From an uncultured Pelagibacteraceae bacterium (GTDB taxonomy: Bacteria; Pseudomonadota; Alphaproteobacteria; Pelagibacterales; Pelagibacteraceae), in NCBI GenBank assembly GCA_902518165.1, contig CABYFB010000001.1:79501-143500 (forward strand): DNA of 64,000 nt, given 5' to 3'. Shown here in pieces: positions 13,566-24,089 of the stretch; the first letter of the stretch is position 1, and the number at the start of each line of letters is the position of its first letter. The notes under the pieces are model-generated. The model searched no databases. It was not told the DNA's origin and saw only the letters and a program-made list of their open reading frames with translations. The position numbers and the translations under genes were made by a program.

Positions 13566-14111
13566 TTATAAAGGCTGGATTACCATAATCATTTGCTTTC
13601 CATCAAATTTTGGCTGAAGCTCTACTCTCCCAATACTCTCCATATCTGCCTTAATTTTATCCATTAATTCATTGCCAAGGTTTGAATGTTGTAACTCTCT
13701 CCCTTTGAACCTTATTGTGAATTTGACTTTATCACCTTTTGCCAAAAATTTCTGAGCATTTTTAATTTTGAAAGTGTAGTCATGAACTTCTGTAACTGGC
13801 CTTAATTTTATTTCTTTTAATTCAATTTTCTTTTGTTTTTTTTTTGCTTTGTTAGCTTTTTTTTGTGCATCGTATTTATATTTACCCATGTCCATAATTT
13901 TACAGACAGGAGGTTTTGCATTTGGAGCAATTTCAATTAAATCTAAACCTTCATTTTTTGCTTTATTGATAGCTTCATTTAAATTTAAAATTCCTAAATT
14001 TTCTCCATCACTTGCAATAACTTGAACTTCATTTGATGTAATCCTGTTGTTAGACCTTGGGCCTCTTGCTTTAGTTCTTTTTTGAAAATAATTTTGTTTA
14101 AAATCTGCCAC
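13566..14111 (-). CDS. infC: Translation initiation factor IF-3
   Basis: A 181-residue IF-3. It binds the 30S subunit, prevents premature 50S joining and checks start-codon choice. N-terminal domain: RSNNRITSNEVQVIASDGENLG and APNAKPPVCKIMDMGKYKY. A lysine-rich linker (KKANKAKKKQKKIELKEIK) is followed by the C-terminal domain with RPVTEVHDYTFKIKNA and FKGRELQHSNLG. The start codon is GTG (14109-14111). In E. coli infC uses the rare AUU for autoregulation; here a discriminated but ordinary codon is used. The gene begins immediately after the thrS stop. Confidence 0.96.
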   Translation of the reverse strand: MADFKQNYFQKRTKARGPRSNNRITSNEVQVIASDGENLGILNLNEAINKAKNEGLDLIEIAPNAKPPVCKIMDMGKYKYDAQKKANKAKKKQKKIELKEIKLRPVTEVHDYTFKIKNAQKFLAKGDKVKFTIRFKGRELQHSNLGNELMDKIKADMESIGRVELQPKFDGKQMIMVIQPL

Positions 14112-16031
14112 TTAGATTGAAGGGGCTTTATTTAGATCGGAGTATTTTTTTATAAATTCTTTCAAAGCCATATTTTCTTGTTTATTAGAGTCTAATCTTC
14201 TAATAGTTACGCTGTTGGAGTCAACTTCTTTTTTTCCACAAATCAATAACATTGGTACTTTTGTTAAAGAATGATCTCTTATTTTATAATTTAAATTGTG
14301 ATTTTTAAGATCCACCTCGACAATCAAACCAACCCGTTTTAATTCCTTAGCTACACTTTTAGCATATTCATCAAAATCACTAGAGATTGGAATAACTACT
14401 GCCTGTAAAGGTGATATCCAAAATGGTAGCTTGCCTGCATAATTCTCTATAAGGATACCTATGAACCTTTCTAAAGATCCAAATAATGCTCTGTGTAACA
14501 TTACAGGTACTTTTTTAATTCCATCTTTATCAACAAAAGAAGCTCCTAATCTACCTGGTAAATTTAAATCTACTTGCAAGGTTCCACACTGCCAATCTCT
14601 ACCTATTGCATCTCTTAAAACAAATTCAATTTTTGGTCCATAAAATGCGCCCTCACCTTTATTAATTGAGTACTCTAGCTTTGTCGCTTTGATTGCCTCT
14701 AACAACGCAGCCTCTGATTTATCCCAAACTTTATCGTCACCAACTCTTAAATCTGGTCTATCTGAATATTTTAAAATAACATCTTCAAAACCAAGATCTT
14801 TATAAATTTCTAAAATTAAATTTGTAACACTCAAACATTCTTCGGTAATTTGTTCTTCTGTACAAAAAATATGTGCATCATCTTGAGTAAAGGCTCTTAC
14901 ACGTAATAATCCATGCAATGCACCTGAAGGTTCATATCTATGAACTTTTCCAAATTCTGACATCTTTAAAGGTAAGTCTCTATAACTTTTAAGTCCTTGG
15001 TTAAATACTTGAACACACCCAGGACAATTCATGGGTTTAATTGCAAATACTTTTTCATCTGGTGTAGTTGAAGTATACATATTAGCTCCAAATTTTTCCC
15101 AGTGGCCAGATTTTTCCCATAAAGATCTATCAAGTATTTCTGGTGTATTTATTTCTTTGTAACCATCGTGATCTTGTTTCATTCTCATATATGAAACTAA
15201 TTTTTGGAACAAATTCCATCCTTTCTGGTGCCAAAACACAGATCCAGGACTTTCTTCTCTAAAATGAAATAAATCCATCTCTTTTCCAATTTTTCTATGA
15301 TCTCTTTTTTCTGCTTCCTCAATTCTCTGAAGATAAAGGTCTAATTCTTTTTGAGTTGCCCAACCAGTACCATATATTCTTTGAAGCATTTCATTATTAG
15401 AGTCACCACGCCAATAAGCTCCAGATACTTTTGTCAGTTTAAAAGCTTTACCTATTTTACCAGAAGATACTAAATGTGGGCCCCTACATAAATCATGCCA
15501 TGTTTCGCCATGATGATAAACCGTAAGTTCTTCGTTTTTAGGAATGCCCTCAATTATCTCAGCTTTGTATTTTTCTCCAATTTTTTCAAAATGACTTATT
15601 GCTTTATCTCTCTCCCAAACTTCTTTTCTTGTTTTTACATCTTTATCTATTATCTCTGACATTTTTTTTTCGATCTTTTTTAAATCATCGCTAGTAAAAG
15701 GCTCTTTCCTTGCAAAATCATAGTAAAATCCATTTTCTATAACTGGCCCAATTGTTACCTGTGTGCCTGGGTATAGTTCTTGAACGGCCATAGCCATTAT
15801 ATGTGCAGTGTCATGTCTAATAACTTCTAAACCCTCAGGATCTTTAGCTGTAAATATTTCAATAGAACAATCTTGATCAATAACGGTATATAAATCTTTA
15901 AGCTCACCGTTTATACTCATCACCAAAGCTTGCTTACCTAAGGACTTGCTAATTTTTTCAGCAACCTCTGTGCCTGTTATACTTTTTTCAAAGTTTAATT
16001 TTTTTCCATCAGGTAATGTAATACTTGGCAT
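14112..16031 (-). CDS. thrS: Threonyl-tRNA synthetase
   Basis: A 639-residue ThrRS of normal length. The TGS domain is at 1-60 and the second-additional-domain editing site near HDTAHIMAMAVQELYPGTQ and HHGETWHDLCRGPHL. The class II core holds the zinc cysteine in MNCPGCVQVF, motif 2 (EFGKVHRYEPSGALHGLLRVR) and motif 3 (MLHRALFGSLERFIGILIE). The C-terminal anticodon-binding domain covers about 540-630. Its start overlaps the preceding glycosyltransferase stop by one base, and infC follows with no gap. It is the head of the translation cluster. Confidence 0.96.
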   Translation of the reverse strand: MPSITLPDGKKLNFEKSITGTEVAEKISKSLGKQALVMSINGELKDLYTVIDQDCSIEIFTAKDPEGLEVIRHDTAHIMAMAVQELYPGTQVTIGPVIENGFYYDFARKEPFTSDDLKKIEKKMSEIIDKDVKTRKEVWERDKAISHFEKIGEKYKAEIIEGIPKNEELTVYHHGETWHDLCRGPHLVSSGKIGKAFKLTKVSGAYWRGDSNNEMLQRIYGTGWATQKELDLYLQRIEEAEKRDHRKIGKEMDLFHFREESPGSVFWHQKGWNLFQKLVSYMRMKQDHDGYKEINTPEILDRSLWEKSGHWEKFGANMYTSTTPDEKVFAIKPMNCPGCVQVFNQGLKSYRDLPLKMSEFGKVHRYEPSGALHGLLRVRAFTQDDAHIFCTEEQITEECLSVTNLILEIYKDLGFEDVILKYSDRPDLRVGDDKVWDKSEAALLEAIKATKLEYSINKGEGAFYGPKIEFVLRDAIGRDWQCGTLQVDLNLPGRLGASFVDKDGIKKVPVMLHRALFGSLERFIGILIENYAGKLPFWISPLQAVVIPISSDFDEYAKSVAKELKRVGLIVEVDLKNHNLNYKIRDHSLTKVPMLLICGKKEVDSNSVTIRRLDSNKQENMALKEFIKKYSDLNKAPSI

Positions 16032-17185
16032 TAGTTTATTAATTTTTTATACTCTGAATAAGTAGAAAAACACATTTTTTCAACATTAAATTTTGAAACG
16101 ACATTTTTTCTACCTTCTATGCCCATTTGATTGATAGTCTGTTCATCTAAATTCATAATTTCTATTAATTTTTTTGAAAGATCGTCAGAGTTATTTGCTT
16201 CAAATAAAAATCCTGTTTTATTTACACTTATAGTCTCTTTTGATCCTCCAATATTACTTGCAACAATTGGTTTTTTCATTGCCTGAGCCTCAACAGATAT
16301 TCTTCCAAAGGCTTCTGGTTCTATAGATGAAGAAACTATGATGTCTGAAACTTTGTAAGCTAGAGGCATATTTTTACAATGATCTATAAATTTTACTTGG
16401 TTAGTTAGTCTATACTGTTCAACTAACCTAATTAGTTTCTTTTTGTAAAGTTCTCTTCCTTGATCGCTCCCAAGAATAATTACATTAAATACCTCGTGTC
16501 CTAAATTAATATTTACTTTATTAATAGCATCTAAAAACATTTCTTGGCCTTTCCATTCTGTTAATCTTCCGGGCAATAGAACAGTTTTTCTCTCAATTTT
16601 AAGTCCCCATGATTTAAATAATTCATCTTCCTCTGTTTCTATAGTAGTTGATGGATCAAAATAGTCAGTATTAATGCCTCTAAATATCACCAAGAATTTT
16701 TTTTTATCATTAAGGTATTCAAAGTAGTTTTCTTTAATATGTGAAAATATAAAATTAGACCCAGCAATAATTAAATCTGATCTCAACATTACAGAATTAT
16801 ATAATTTTTTTAATTTACTTTTAAAATTATATGTTCCATGAAATGTAGTTACAAATTTACGTCGTGTGATTTTGGTAGCTAACAAACAAGACCATGCAGG
16901 TGCTCTACTTCTCGCGTGGACAATATTAATTCCATAAAATAAAATTATTAAAGAAATAATTATTGAATTAAAAAAAACCAAAATGGGGTTTTTGGAATTA
17001 ACAGGTAACCTTATATATTTAACTTTTTTTTTATCTATAAACTTTGTTAATTCGCCACCGTTGCAAATTAAAAAAGATTTACAATCATTTTCATGTAGAT
17101 AGTGTGCGATATCATAACAACCTGTTTCTGCGCCACCGTATCCAAGTTTTGGTATAACTTGCAGAACTTTCAATTTTGGATGCAT
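16031..17185 (-). CDS. Glycosyltransferase family 4 protein
   Basis: A 384-residue GT-B fold glycosyltransferase. The N-terminal acceptor half has a GGAETGCYDIAHYL motif; the C-terminal nucleotide-sugar half has LLPGRLTEWKGQEMFLDAI and the GT4 E-x7-E motif in EPEAFGRISVEAQAMKKPIVASNIGGSKE. Such enzymes transfer sugars to lipid or polysaccharide acceptors, here probably lipopolysaccharide core or surface glycan; donor and acceptor cannot be read from sequence. No signal peptide; one hydrophobic stretch near 70-90 could be membrane-associated. It overlaps thrS by one base and is divergent from the hydrolase at 17228 with a 42-bp gap. Confidence 0.85.
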   Translation of the reverse strand: MHPKLKVLQVIPKLGYGGAETGCYDIAHYLHENDCKSFLICNGGELTKFIDKKKVKYIRLPVNSKNPILVFFNSIIISLIILFYGINIVHARSRAPAWSCLLATKITRRKFVTTFHGTYNFKSKLKKLYNSVMLRSDLIIAGSNFIFSHIKENYFEYLNDKKKFLVIFRGINTDYFDPSTTIETEEDELFKSWGLKIERKTVLLPGRLTEWKGQEMFLDAINKVNINLGHEVFNVIILGSDQGRELYKKKLIRLVEQYRLTNQVKFIDHCKNMPLAYKVSDIIVSSSIEPEAFGRISVEAQAMKKPIVASNIGGSKETISVNKTGFLFEANNSDDLSKKLIEIMNLDEQTINQMGIEGRKNVVSKFNVEKMCFSTYSEYKKLIN

Positions 17186-17227
17186 ATGGTAGAGTTATAA
17201 TATTTCAAATCAATTATAATACTTTAT

Positions 17228-17989
17228 ATGAAAAAATTTAAATTTCTAAAAATTTCTAAAACAAAAAAACTAAGATATATAAGCAATTATTATAAGAAAA
17301 ATCTTTATATTATATTTTTACCAGGTTTTGCATCCGATATAGAAGGAGATAAACCTAAAAGATTTTTAAACTATGCTAAAAAAAATAAATTGGGTTTTTT
17401 GGCACTAGAATATTCTGGATACGGAAAATCTTCAGGTGAATTTACAAAAGGGAATATTTCCACTTGGGCAAATGATGCAAAACAGACTATTAAGAATATA
17501 GTTAAAAAAAATGATATAATTTTAATAGGCTCTAGTATGGGTGCTTGGATTTCTTTATTATTATTTAAATCAATTAAGAAACAGATTAAAGGCTTTATGG
17601 GAATTGGCTCTGCTCCAGAATTTTTAACAAGAATAATGTGGAAAAAATTTTCAAAAAAGACAAAGAGTGATATTATCAAAAAAGGTATTAGCAAAATTAA
17701 AAATGGTGGGTATGAGTATCTCATAACTAATCAATTAATTAAAGATGGAAGAAAAAAACAAAATAAAGTTTTGAATGTTAAAATTTCAATGAAAATACCT
17801 GTTACTATGGTCCATGGTCAAAAAGATGAAGTTGTACCAATTAAATACTCAAGAGAAGTTTTAAAAATCTTCAGCAAAGCAAAAAAAAAATTAAATATAA
17901 TTAAGAAGGGTGACCATAGTCTCTCTTCAAAAAAAAATCTAAATATTATTTGTAAAGAGTTAGATAATATTATTAAAAATACTAACTAG
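17228..17989 (+). CDS. Alpha/beta hydrolase, ABHD10-like
   Basis: A 253-residue alpha/beta hydrolase. The nucleophile elbow is GSSMGAW (serine near residue 101), the acid is in HGQKDEVVP and the histidine in KGDHSLS. The early block LPGFASDIEGDKP and LALEYSGYGKSSGEF matches the ABHD10/palmitoyl-thioesterase-like subfamily common in alphaproteobacteria, where hydrolysis of acyl-thioesters or acyl-glucuronides is known; the substrate here is unknown. The 3' end overlaps the convergent gltB gene by 8 bp. Confidence 0.8.
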   Translation: MKKFKFLKISKTKKLRYISNYYKKNLYIIFLPGFASDIEGDKPKRFLNYAKKNKLGFLALEYSGYGKSSGEFTKGNISTWANDAKQTIKNIVKKNDIILIGSSMGAWISLLLFKSIKKQIKGFMGIGSAPEFLTRIMWKKFSKKTKSDIIKKGISKIKNGGYEYLITNQLIKDGRKKQNKVLNVKISMKIPVTMVHGQKDEVVPIKYSREVLKIFSKAKKKLNIIKKGDHSLSSKKNLNIICKELDNIIKNTN

Positions 17990-20900
17990 CTTGACCGACT
18001 AATTTTTTATTTGATATAGGATTTTCTAACTTATCTAACATTTCTTTTGGACAAACTTGGACGAAATTATTTATTTCATTTTCAAAATTCTCAACAATTT
18101 TTTTCGAGATTGTTGAATTTGTTTCTATCGCATGCTCTTGAATTAATTTCCTTAGATGCTCAATCCAAAATTTAGTTTCTGGAGTTTGCCAAACTACACT
18201 TTCAGGATTTACTTTTTTATCAAATTGATTTTCAGGGTCATAAATAAATGCCATACCTCCTGTCATGCCAGCTCCAAAATTATCACCAATATCTCCTAAT
18301 ATAATAATGTTTCCGCCTGTCATGTATTCACAACCATTTGAATCACAACCTTCTACTACTGCAGTTGCACCTGAATTTCTTACAGCAAATCTCTCTCCTG
18401 CTTGTCCTGCAGCTAATAATTTTCCTGAAGTAGCTCCATACAAAACAGTGTTTCCAATAATAGTATTTTCATTTGAAACAAGGTTACTTTCATCTTGTAA
18501 CTTAATCACAATAGTTCCACCTGATAATCCTTTTGCAACATAATCATTTGCATCCCCTTTTAAAATTAGTTTTAATCCTTTAATAGCAAAAGCACCAAAG
18601 GATTGGCCTGCTGAACCTTTAAAATTTAATTCGATCGAATTTTCATCAAGTTTGTTATTTCCAAATTTTTTGTACAAATGATAAGAAATTCTAGTACCAA
18701 CTGCTCTATCAGTATTTTGAATTTCAAATTCTTGATTTATTTTTTCTTTTTTATCTATTTTGTCTTCTATTTCTGGCCATAATTTTTGATCTAAAGTATC
18801 TGGAACAGAATTAATTTCAGGTTTCTCACAATATCTTTTATTTTTTCCAGGATCTGCCTGAACAAAAAGAGGATTTAAGTCTAGATCATCCAAGTTTGGT
18901 GATCCTTTGCTTACTTGCCTTAGCAAGTCAGTTCTTCCAATTACTTCATTTAAAGATTTGAAACCAAGATCAGCAAGTATTTCTCTTACTTCCTCTGCTA
19001 TAAATGTAAAAAGGTTTACTACTTTTTCAGGCGTTCCTGTAAATTTCTCTCTTAATTTATCATCTTGTGTACAAACACCCACTGGACATGTATTTGAATG
19101 ACATTGTCTGACCATTATACATCCCATTGCGACTAAAGCAGTTGTTGCTACGCCAAATTCTTCTGCTCCCATCATGGCTGCAATTACAACATCTCTTCCT
19201 GTTTTTATTCCACCGTCAGTTCTAAGCGTCACTTGATGCCTCAAGTTATTTAAAGTCAATACCTGATTTGCTTCTGTTAATCCCATCTCCCAAGGAACTC
19301 CAACATATTTAACGCTTGTCTGTGGAGTGGCTCCTGTACCTCCTGAATGCCCTGAGATTAAAATTATGTCTGCTTTAGCTTTTGCAACTCCAGCAGCTAT
19401 CGTTCCAATTCCTGATGAGGCAACTAATTTAACTCCAACCCTAGCCTTAGGATTTATTTGTTTTAAATCATAAATTAATTGAGCTAGATCTTCTATTGAG
19501 TAAATATCATGATGTGGTGGAGGTGATATTAAAGTAACTCCTGGCGTTGAGTGTCTCAATCTCGCAATTTCATCCGTAACTTTAAAACCTGGTAATTGTC
19601 CACCTTCACCTGGTTTAGCGCCTTGTGCAATTTTGATTTCAATCTCATTACAATTATTTAAGTAATTAATGGTTACTCCAAATCTAGCTGATGCAATTTG
19701 TTTAACCCTTGAATTTGCACTATCTCCATTCTCCATAATCTTAAATCTTTTTTCATCTTCTCCACCTTCACCACTACAAGATGCACCTTTAATTCTATTC
19801 ATACCAACAGCAAGAGTTTCATGTGCTTCTTTAGATAAAGCTCCATGAGACATACTTCCACTTCCAAATCTTTTTAATATATTAGATGCAGGCTCAACAT
19901 TAGATATATCGATGGGATTTTTAGATTTAAAATCTACTAAATCTCTTAAACTTATTGGATTTAAATTATAAATACCTTTTGTGTATTTTTTATATATTTC
20001 ATAAGATCCTTGTCCAACCGCAGTTTGCAGTAAATGAATTAGTTTGCCTTGATACTGATGTGTTTCACCATTTTTTCTATATCTGTAAATACCTCCAATA
20101 GGTAAAATATTTGAATTATTGAAAAATGCTTCTTTGTGTATAATTCTGATTTTCTTCTCTATCCCTTTTAATCCAATTCCAGAAATCTTTGATAACATCC
20201 CAGGAAAGTAATCTTTCACAATTGTTCTGCTTAGTCCCACAGTTTCAAAATTACATCCGCCTCTATAAGAACTTAAAACAGAAATTCCCATTTTAGACAT
20301 TATTTTAAGAAGACCGAGATTGACTGATTTAATATATCTTGAAACACATTCATCAAAAGTGAAATTTCCAAATAATTTCTTAGAATGTCTTTGATATAAG
20401 CTATCAAAAGCTAAATAAGGGTTCACTGTAGTAGCACCAACACCAATTAATGTTGCAAAAGAGTGAGTATCTAAAGCATCTCCAGTTTGAACATTAATAG
20501 AAACATAACCTCTCAAACCTAATTTAACTAAATGTGTATTTATTGCCCCTATACATAAAAGCATCGGCATTGGCATTCTATTTTCTGAAATATTTTTATC
20601 TGATAATATTATTTGTTTAATTCCTTCTCTAACAGCTTGTTCAGATTTAACTTTGAGTAAATTTATTGATGTCTCTAAATCATCATCTTTGCTGAATGTA
20701 CAATCTAAAACTTTATTATTATTTCCAAAGAATTTTAAAAATTTTTCAAATTGTGCATTTGATAATATCGGACTATTTAAGACATAAATATTGTCTTTAG
20801 TTAATTTACTAAAATCTAAAATATTACCAAGATTTCCAAATCTTGTCTTTAAACTCATAACTTTATTTTCTCTTAGAGAGTCAATTGGTGGATTTGTAAC

Positions 20901-22478
20901 CTGACTAAAGTTTTGTCTAAAGTAATGATATAATGGTCTATATTTGTCAGATAAAACTGCTAAAGGCGTGTCATCACCCATTGAGCCTGTTGCTTCTTTA
21001 GCATCTTCTGCCATTGGATGAAGAATTAATTCTAAATCTTCTATGCTATATCCAAAACAATGTTGAAAATTCCTCAAACTTTGGCCTTCCAGCTCTACTT
21101 TTTCAGTTTCTGCCTCTAATTTTTTATCAAGATCAATAATCTGATTATTGTAATGTTTATATTCTTTTGAAAGGTAGTTTTTTATTTCATCGTTTGAATA
21201 TACTTTGCCTTTTTCAATTCTTACTCCTAATATTTCTCCAGGTCCTAATCTTCCTTTAGATACAATTTTTTTCTCATTTAAATCTATCATTCCTGTTTCA
21301 CTTCCTGCAAAAAGAAGTTTGTCTCTTGTTACTGTATATCTAAGTGGTCTTAATCCATTTCTGTCAGTTGCAACAATTACCCATTCATTATCAGTTGCAG
21401 CTATAGCAGCTGGCCCATCCCAAGGCTCCATGGTACTGTTTAAAAAATTGAATAGTTGTTGATGATCTTTTTTTAATACCTTATTTTTTTTTGACCAAGC
21501 GTCTGGTATTAACATTAATTTTGCTAGAGGAGCAGGCTGTCCAGAAATATTTAATAACTCAAAAACATTATCTAATGATGCAGAGTCGGAATTGCCAGCT
21601 GGTATTACAGGCTTAAGATTCTCTATATCTTCGAAAACTGGACTAAACATCTCTTCTTCGTGAACCTTCATCCAATTAACATTTCCTTTAAGAGTATTTA
21701 TTTCACCATTATGCGCTATAGATCTAAATGGTTGAGCTAAGTCCCAACTTGGCGCAGTATTAGTTGAAAATCTTTGGTGAAATATTGCATACCTAGATAT
21801 AAATCTTTCATCTTTCAAGTCAGTATAAAAATCTGACAAAGCTTCTGCTAAAAACATTCCTTTGTAAATGATAGATTTAGAACTAAATGAACATATATAA
21901 AAATTATTTAATTGATTATTGAGAGCTTCTTTTTCAATTACTCTTCTAGTTTCATACAATTTTTGTTCCAGAGATTTATTGACAACTTTTTTGTCATTGT
22001 ATGTGAACAATACTTGAGTAATTTCAGGTCTTGTTTGTTCAGCTTTTTCTCCTAAGACAGAGGGATCAACAGGAACTTGTCTCCAACCATAGATACTAAA
22101 ATTTCTCTTTGTTAGTTCACTTTCAACAATAGTTCTACATTGCTCTTGAGCGCTATAATCATTTCTTGGTAAGAAAATCATACCCACACATAGTTCAGAA
22201 TTATCATGTTTATGACCAGTGACTTCAATTTTTTCCTCAAAGAAATCTTTAGGAATTTCAATATGGATTCCAGCACCATCTCCAGTTTTTCCGTCTGCAT
22301 CGATTGCACCCCTATGCCAAACAGCTTTTAAGGCATCGATTCCGTATTCTACGACTTTTCTTGATTTTAGACCTTCGGTGGATGCTACTAAACCTACACC
22401 ACATGCATCATGTTCCATTTCTTCCGAGTAAACATGATTACTTTTTAAAATTTTTAAATTTTTATTTCTTAACTTCAT
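17982..22478 (-). CDS. gltB: Glutamate synthase (NADPH) large subunit
   Basis: A 1498-residue GOGAT large subunit that transfers glutamine amide nitrogen to 2-oxoglutarate. A short propeptide is followed by the N-terminal nucleophile cysteine at position 26 (DACGVGLVAS). The class II amidotransferase domain has RFSTNTAPSWDLAQPFR and HNGEINTLKGN. The central and FMN synthase domains show GEGGEDEKRF, PGEGGQLPG and SGHSGGTGATPQ. The [3Fe-4S] cysteines are in CIMVRQCHSNTCPVGVC. The C-terminal GXGXG beta-helix follows. It overlaps gltD by one base and follows it on the minus strand. This is the ammonia assimilation partner of glutamine synthetase, which is not in the window. Confidence 0.97.
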   Translation of the reverse strand: MKLRNKNLKILKSNHVYSEEMEHDACGVGLVASTEGLKSRKVVEYGIDALKAVWHRGAIDADGKTGDGAGIHIEIPKDFFEEKIEVTGHKHDNSELCVGMIFLPRNDYSAQEQCRTIVESELTKRNFSIYGWRQVPVDPSVLGEKAEQTRPEITQVLFTYNDKKVVNKSLEQKLYETRRVIEKEALNNQLNNFYICSFSSKSIIYKGMFLAEALSDFYTDLKDERFISRYAIFHQRFSTNTAPSWDLAQPFRSIAHNGEINTLKGNVNWMKVHEEEMFSPVFEDIENLKPVIPAGNSDSASLDNVFELLNISGQPAPLAKLMLIPDAWSKKNKVLKKDHQQLFNFLNSTMEPWDGPAAIAATDNEWVIVATDRNGLRPLRYTVTRDKLLFAGSETGMIDLNEKKIVSKGRLGPGEILGVRIEKGKVYSNDEIKNYLSKEYKHYNNQIIDLDKKLEAETEKVELEGQSLRNFQHCFGYSIEDLELILHPMAEDAKEATGSMGDDTPLAVLSDKYRPLYHYFRQNFSQVTNPPIDSLRENKVMSLKTRFGNLGNILDFSKLTKDNIYVLNSPILSNAQFEKFLKFFGNNNKVLDCTFSKDDDLETSINLLKVKSEQAVREGIKQIILSDKNISENRMPMPMLLCIGAINTHLVKLGLRGYVSINVQTGDALDTHSFATLIGVGATTVNPYLAFDSLYQRHSKKLFGNFTFDECVSRYIKSVNLGLLKIMSKMGISVLSSYRGGCNFETVGLSRTIVKDYFPGMLSKISGIGLKGIEKKIRIIHKEAFFNNSNILPIGGIYRYRKNGETHQYQGKLIHLLQTAVGQGSYEIYKKYTKGIYNLNPISLRDLVDFKSKNPIDISNVEPASNILKRFGSGSMSHGALSKEAHETLAVGMNRIKGASCSGEGGEDEKRFKIMENGDSANSRVKQIASARFGVTINYLNNCNEIEIKIAQGAKPGEGGQLPGFKVTDEIARLRHSTPGVTLISPPPHHDIYSIEDLAQLIYDLKQINPKARVGVKLVASSGIGTIAAGVAKAKADIILISGHSGGTGATPQTSVKYVGVPWEMGLTEANQVLTLNNLRHQVTLRTDGGIKTGRDVVIAAMMGAEEFGVATTALVAMGCIMVRQCHSNTCPVGVCTQDDKLREKFTGTPEKVVNLFTFIAEEVREILADLGFKSLNEVIGRTDLLRQVSKGSPNLDDLDLNPLFVQADPGKNKRYCEKPEINSVPDTLDQKLWPEIEDKIDKKEKINQEFEIQNTDRAVGTRISYHLYKKFGNNKLDENSIELNFKGSAGQSFGAFAIKGLKLILKGDANDYVAKGLSGGTIVIKLQDESNLVSNENTIIGNTVLYGATSGKLLAAGQAGERFAVRNSGATAVVEGCDSNGCEYMTGGNIIILGDIGDNFGAGMTGGMAFIYDPENQFDKKVNPESVVWQTPETKFWIEHLRKLIQEHAIETNSTISKKIVENFENEINNFVQVCPKEMLDKLENPISNKKLVGQAS

Positions 22479-23911
22479 TAAGCAACTCTAAGTTTTTGTT
22501 TACTTTGTAAATAATTATCAATTGATGTTGCGGCATCTCTTCCGTCTTTAATACCCCAAACCACTAAAGATGCTCCACGAACTATATCTCCGGCTGCAAA
22601 AACTCCCTCTACACTAGTTTCCATTGTATCAAAGTCTGCTTTTATTGTTCCCCATCTTGATACTTGTAATTTTTCTTCATTAAATAATTTTGGAAGATCT
22701 TCTGGATCAAATCCAAGTGCTTTGATTACAAGATCAGCTTTAATTTCAAAATCTGAATTTTCTTCAACAACTGGTTTTCTTCTACCGCTATCATCTGGCT
22801 CACCCAATATCATTTTATTAACAACTACACTTTCAATTTTATTTGTTCCCTTAAACTCTTTAGGGCTTGTTAACCAAATGAATTCAACACCTTCTTCCTC
22901 TGCATTGCCAACTTCTCTTGCTGATCCTGGCATATTTTCTCTATCTCTTCTATATAAACATTTTACAGATTTAGCATTCTGTCTTACCGAAGTCCTTAAG
23001 CAGTCCATTGCTGTATCGCCACCTCCAATTACAACAACATCTTTGCCTTCAGCATTTAAAATTCCGTTATCAAACAACTCAACTTTATCACCTAGTCCTT
23101 TTTTATTTGATGCTGTCAAAAATTCCATGGCAGGGAAAATATTACTCAAATCGTTACCAGGTAGATTAACTTCTCTAGCTTTATAAACTCCTGTAGCTAT
23201 TAAAATTGCATCATGTTTTTCTCTTAACTCCGTTAAGCTGGAATCTTTTCCAACTTCAAAGTTTAAGACAAATTTTATTCCGCTTTCTTCCAAAAGTTTT
23301 ATTCTTCTTTGAACAACATGCTTTTCTAATTTAAATCCTGGGATACCATATATTAGCAGCCCTCCAGCTCTGTCGTAACGATCATATATAGTTACCTTGT
23401 ATCCTTTTTTTCTGAGTTGTTCTCCACAAGCAAGTCCAGCAGGACCAGAACCTATAATTCCTACACTCTCGTTTTTTTCACTATTTATTTCTATTGGTTT
23501 AACCCAACCATTTTCCCAAGCTTTCTCTGTGATATATTTTTCTATTGATCCAATAGTTACTGTTCCATGACCCGATTGCTCTATTACACAATTTCCTTCA
23601 CACAGCCTATCCTGGGGGCAAATTCTTCCACAAACTTCTGGCATGTTGTTTGTGCTTTGTGATAATTGATAAGCTTCCTCATATCTTCCCTCAGCAGTTA
23701 GTTTAAGCCAATCTGGTATATTGTTACTTAATGGACAATGAACTTGGCAAAATGGTACTCCACATTGGGAACATCTGCTTGACTGCTGAACAGCTCTATC
23801 TTTAAGAAATTCTTTATATATTTCATCAAAATCCTCTTTTCGGTCCGATATATCTCTTTTAGGTGGATTTTGTTGACCTATATTAACAAACTTAAGCATT
23901 TTTTCTGACAT
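22478..23911 (-). CDS. gltD: Glutamate synthase small subunit
   Basis: A 477-residue NADPH-oxidising subunit delivering electrons to GltB. The N-terminal iron-sulfur region has CSQCGVPFCQVHCPL and CGRICPQDRLCEGNCV. The FAD-binding motif is IIGSGPAGLACGEQLRK; the NADPH-binding motif is VVIGGGDTAMDCLR; the C-terminal FAD motif is GVFAAGDIVRG. The gene order gltD-gltB is the reverse of the E. coli gltBD order. The 178-bp gap upstream to uppP carries the divergent promoters. Confidence 0.96.
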   Translation of the reverse strand: MSEKMLKFVNIGQQNPPKRDISDRKEDFDEIYKEFLKDRAVQQSSRCSQCGVPFCQVHCPLSNNIPDWLKLTAEGRYEEAYQLSQSTNNMPEVCGRICPQDRLCEGNCVIEQSGHGTVTIGSIEKYITEKAWENGWVKPIEINSEKNESVGIIGSGPAGLACGEQLRKKGYKVTIYDRYDRAGGLLIYGIPGFKLEKHVVQRRIKLLEESGIKFVLNFEVGKDSSLTELREKHDAILIATGVYKAREVNLPGNDLSNIFPAMEFLTASNKKGLGDKVELFDNGILNAEGKDVVVIGGGDTAMDCLRTSVRQNAKSVKCLYRRDRENMPGSAREVGNAEEEGVEFIWLTSPKEFKGTNKIESVVVNKMILGEPDDSGRRKPVVEENSDFEIKADLVIKALGFDPEDLPKLFNEEKLQVSRWGTIKADFDTMETSVEGVFAAGDIVRGASLVVWGIKDGRDAATSIDNYLQSKQKLRVA

Positions 23912-24017
23912 GGTGGACGCTGTATATACGATAAAAATTTAATAATAAACAATTACAAGGTCATAAATATTGACTAATATTTCACAAAAATTAAATAAAT
24001 CAGCGGTTTTTTCTTAT

Positions 24018-24038
24018 TATGCATAGATGATATGCATA
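24018..24038. repeat. Duplicated TATGCATA palindromes
   Basis: Two perfect 8-bp palindromes TATGCATA at 24018-24025 and 24031-24038 are separated by five bases. They sit in the divergent gltD/uppP intergenic region, 52-72 bp upstream of the proposed uppP start. This could be an operator for a dimeric or tandem regulator, or chance in AT-rich DNA. Confidence 0.4.
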
Positions 24039-24089
24039 TATGTAATTGCTTTAATTTGGTTACAATTTCATTATGAAGTATTGGATCTA

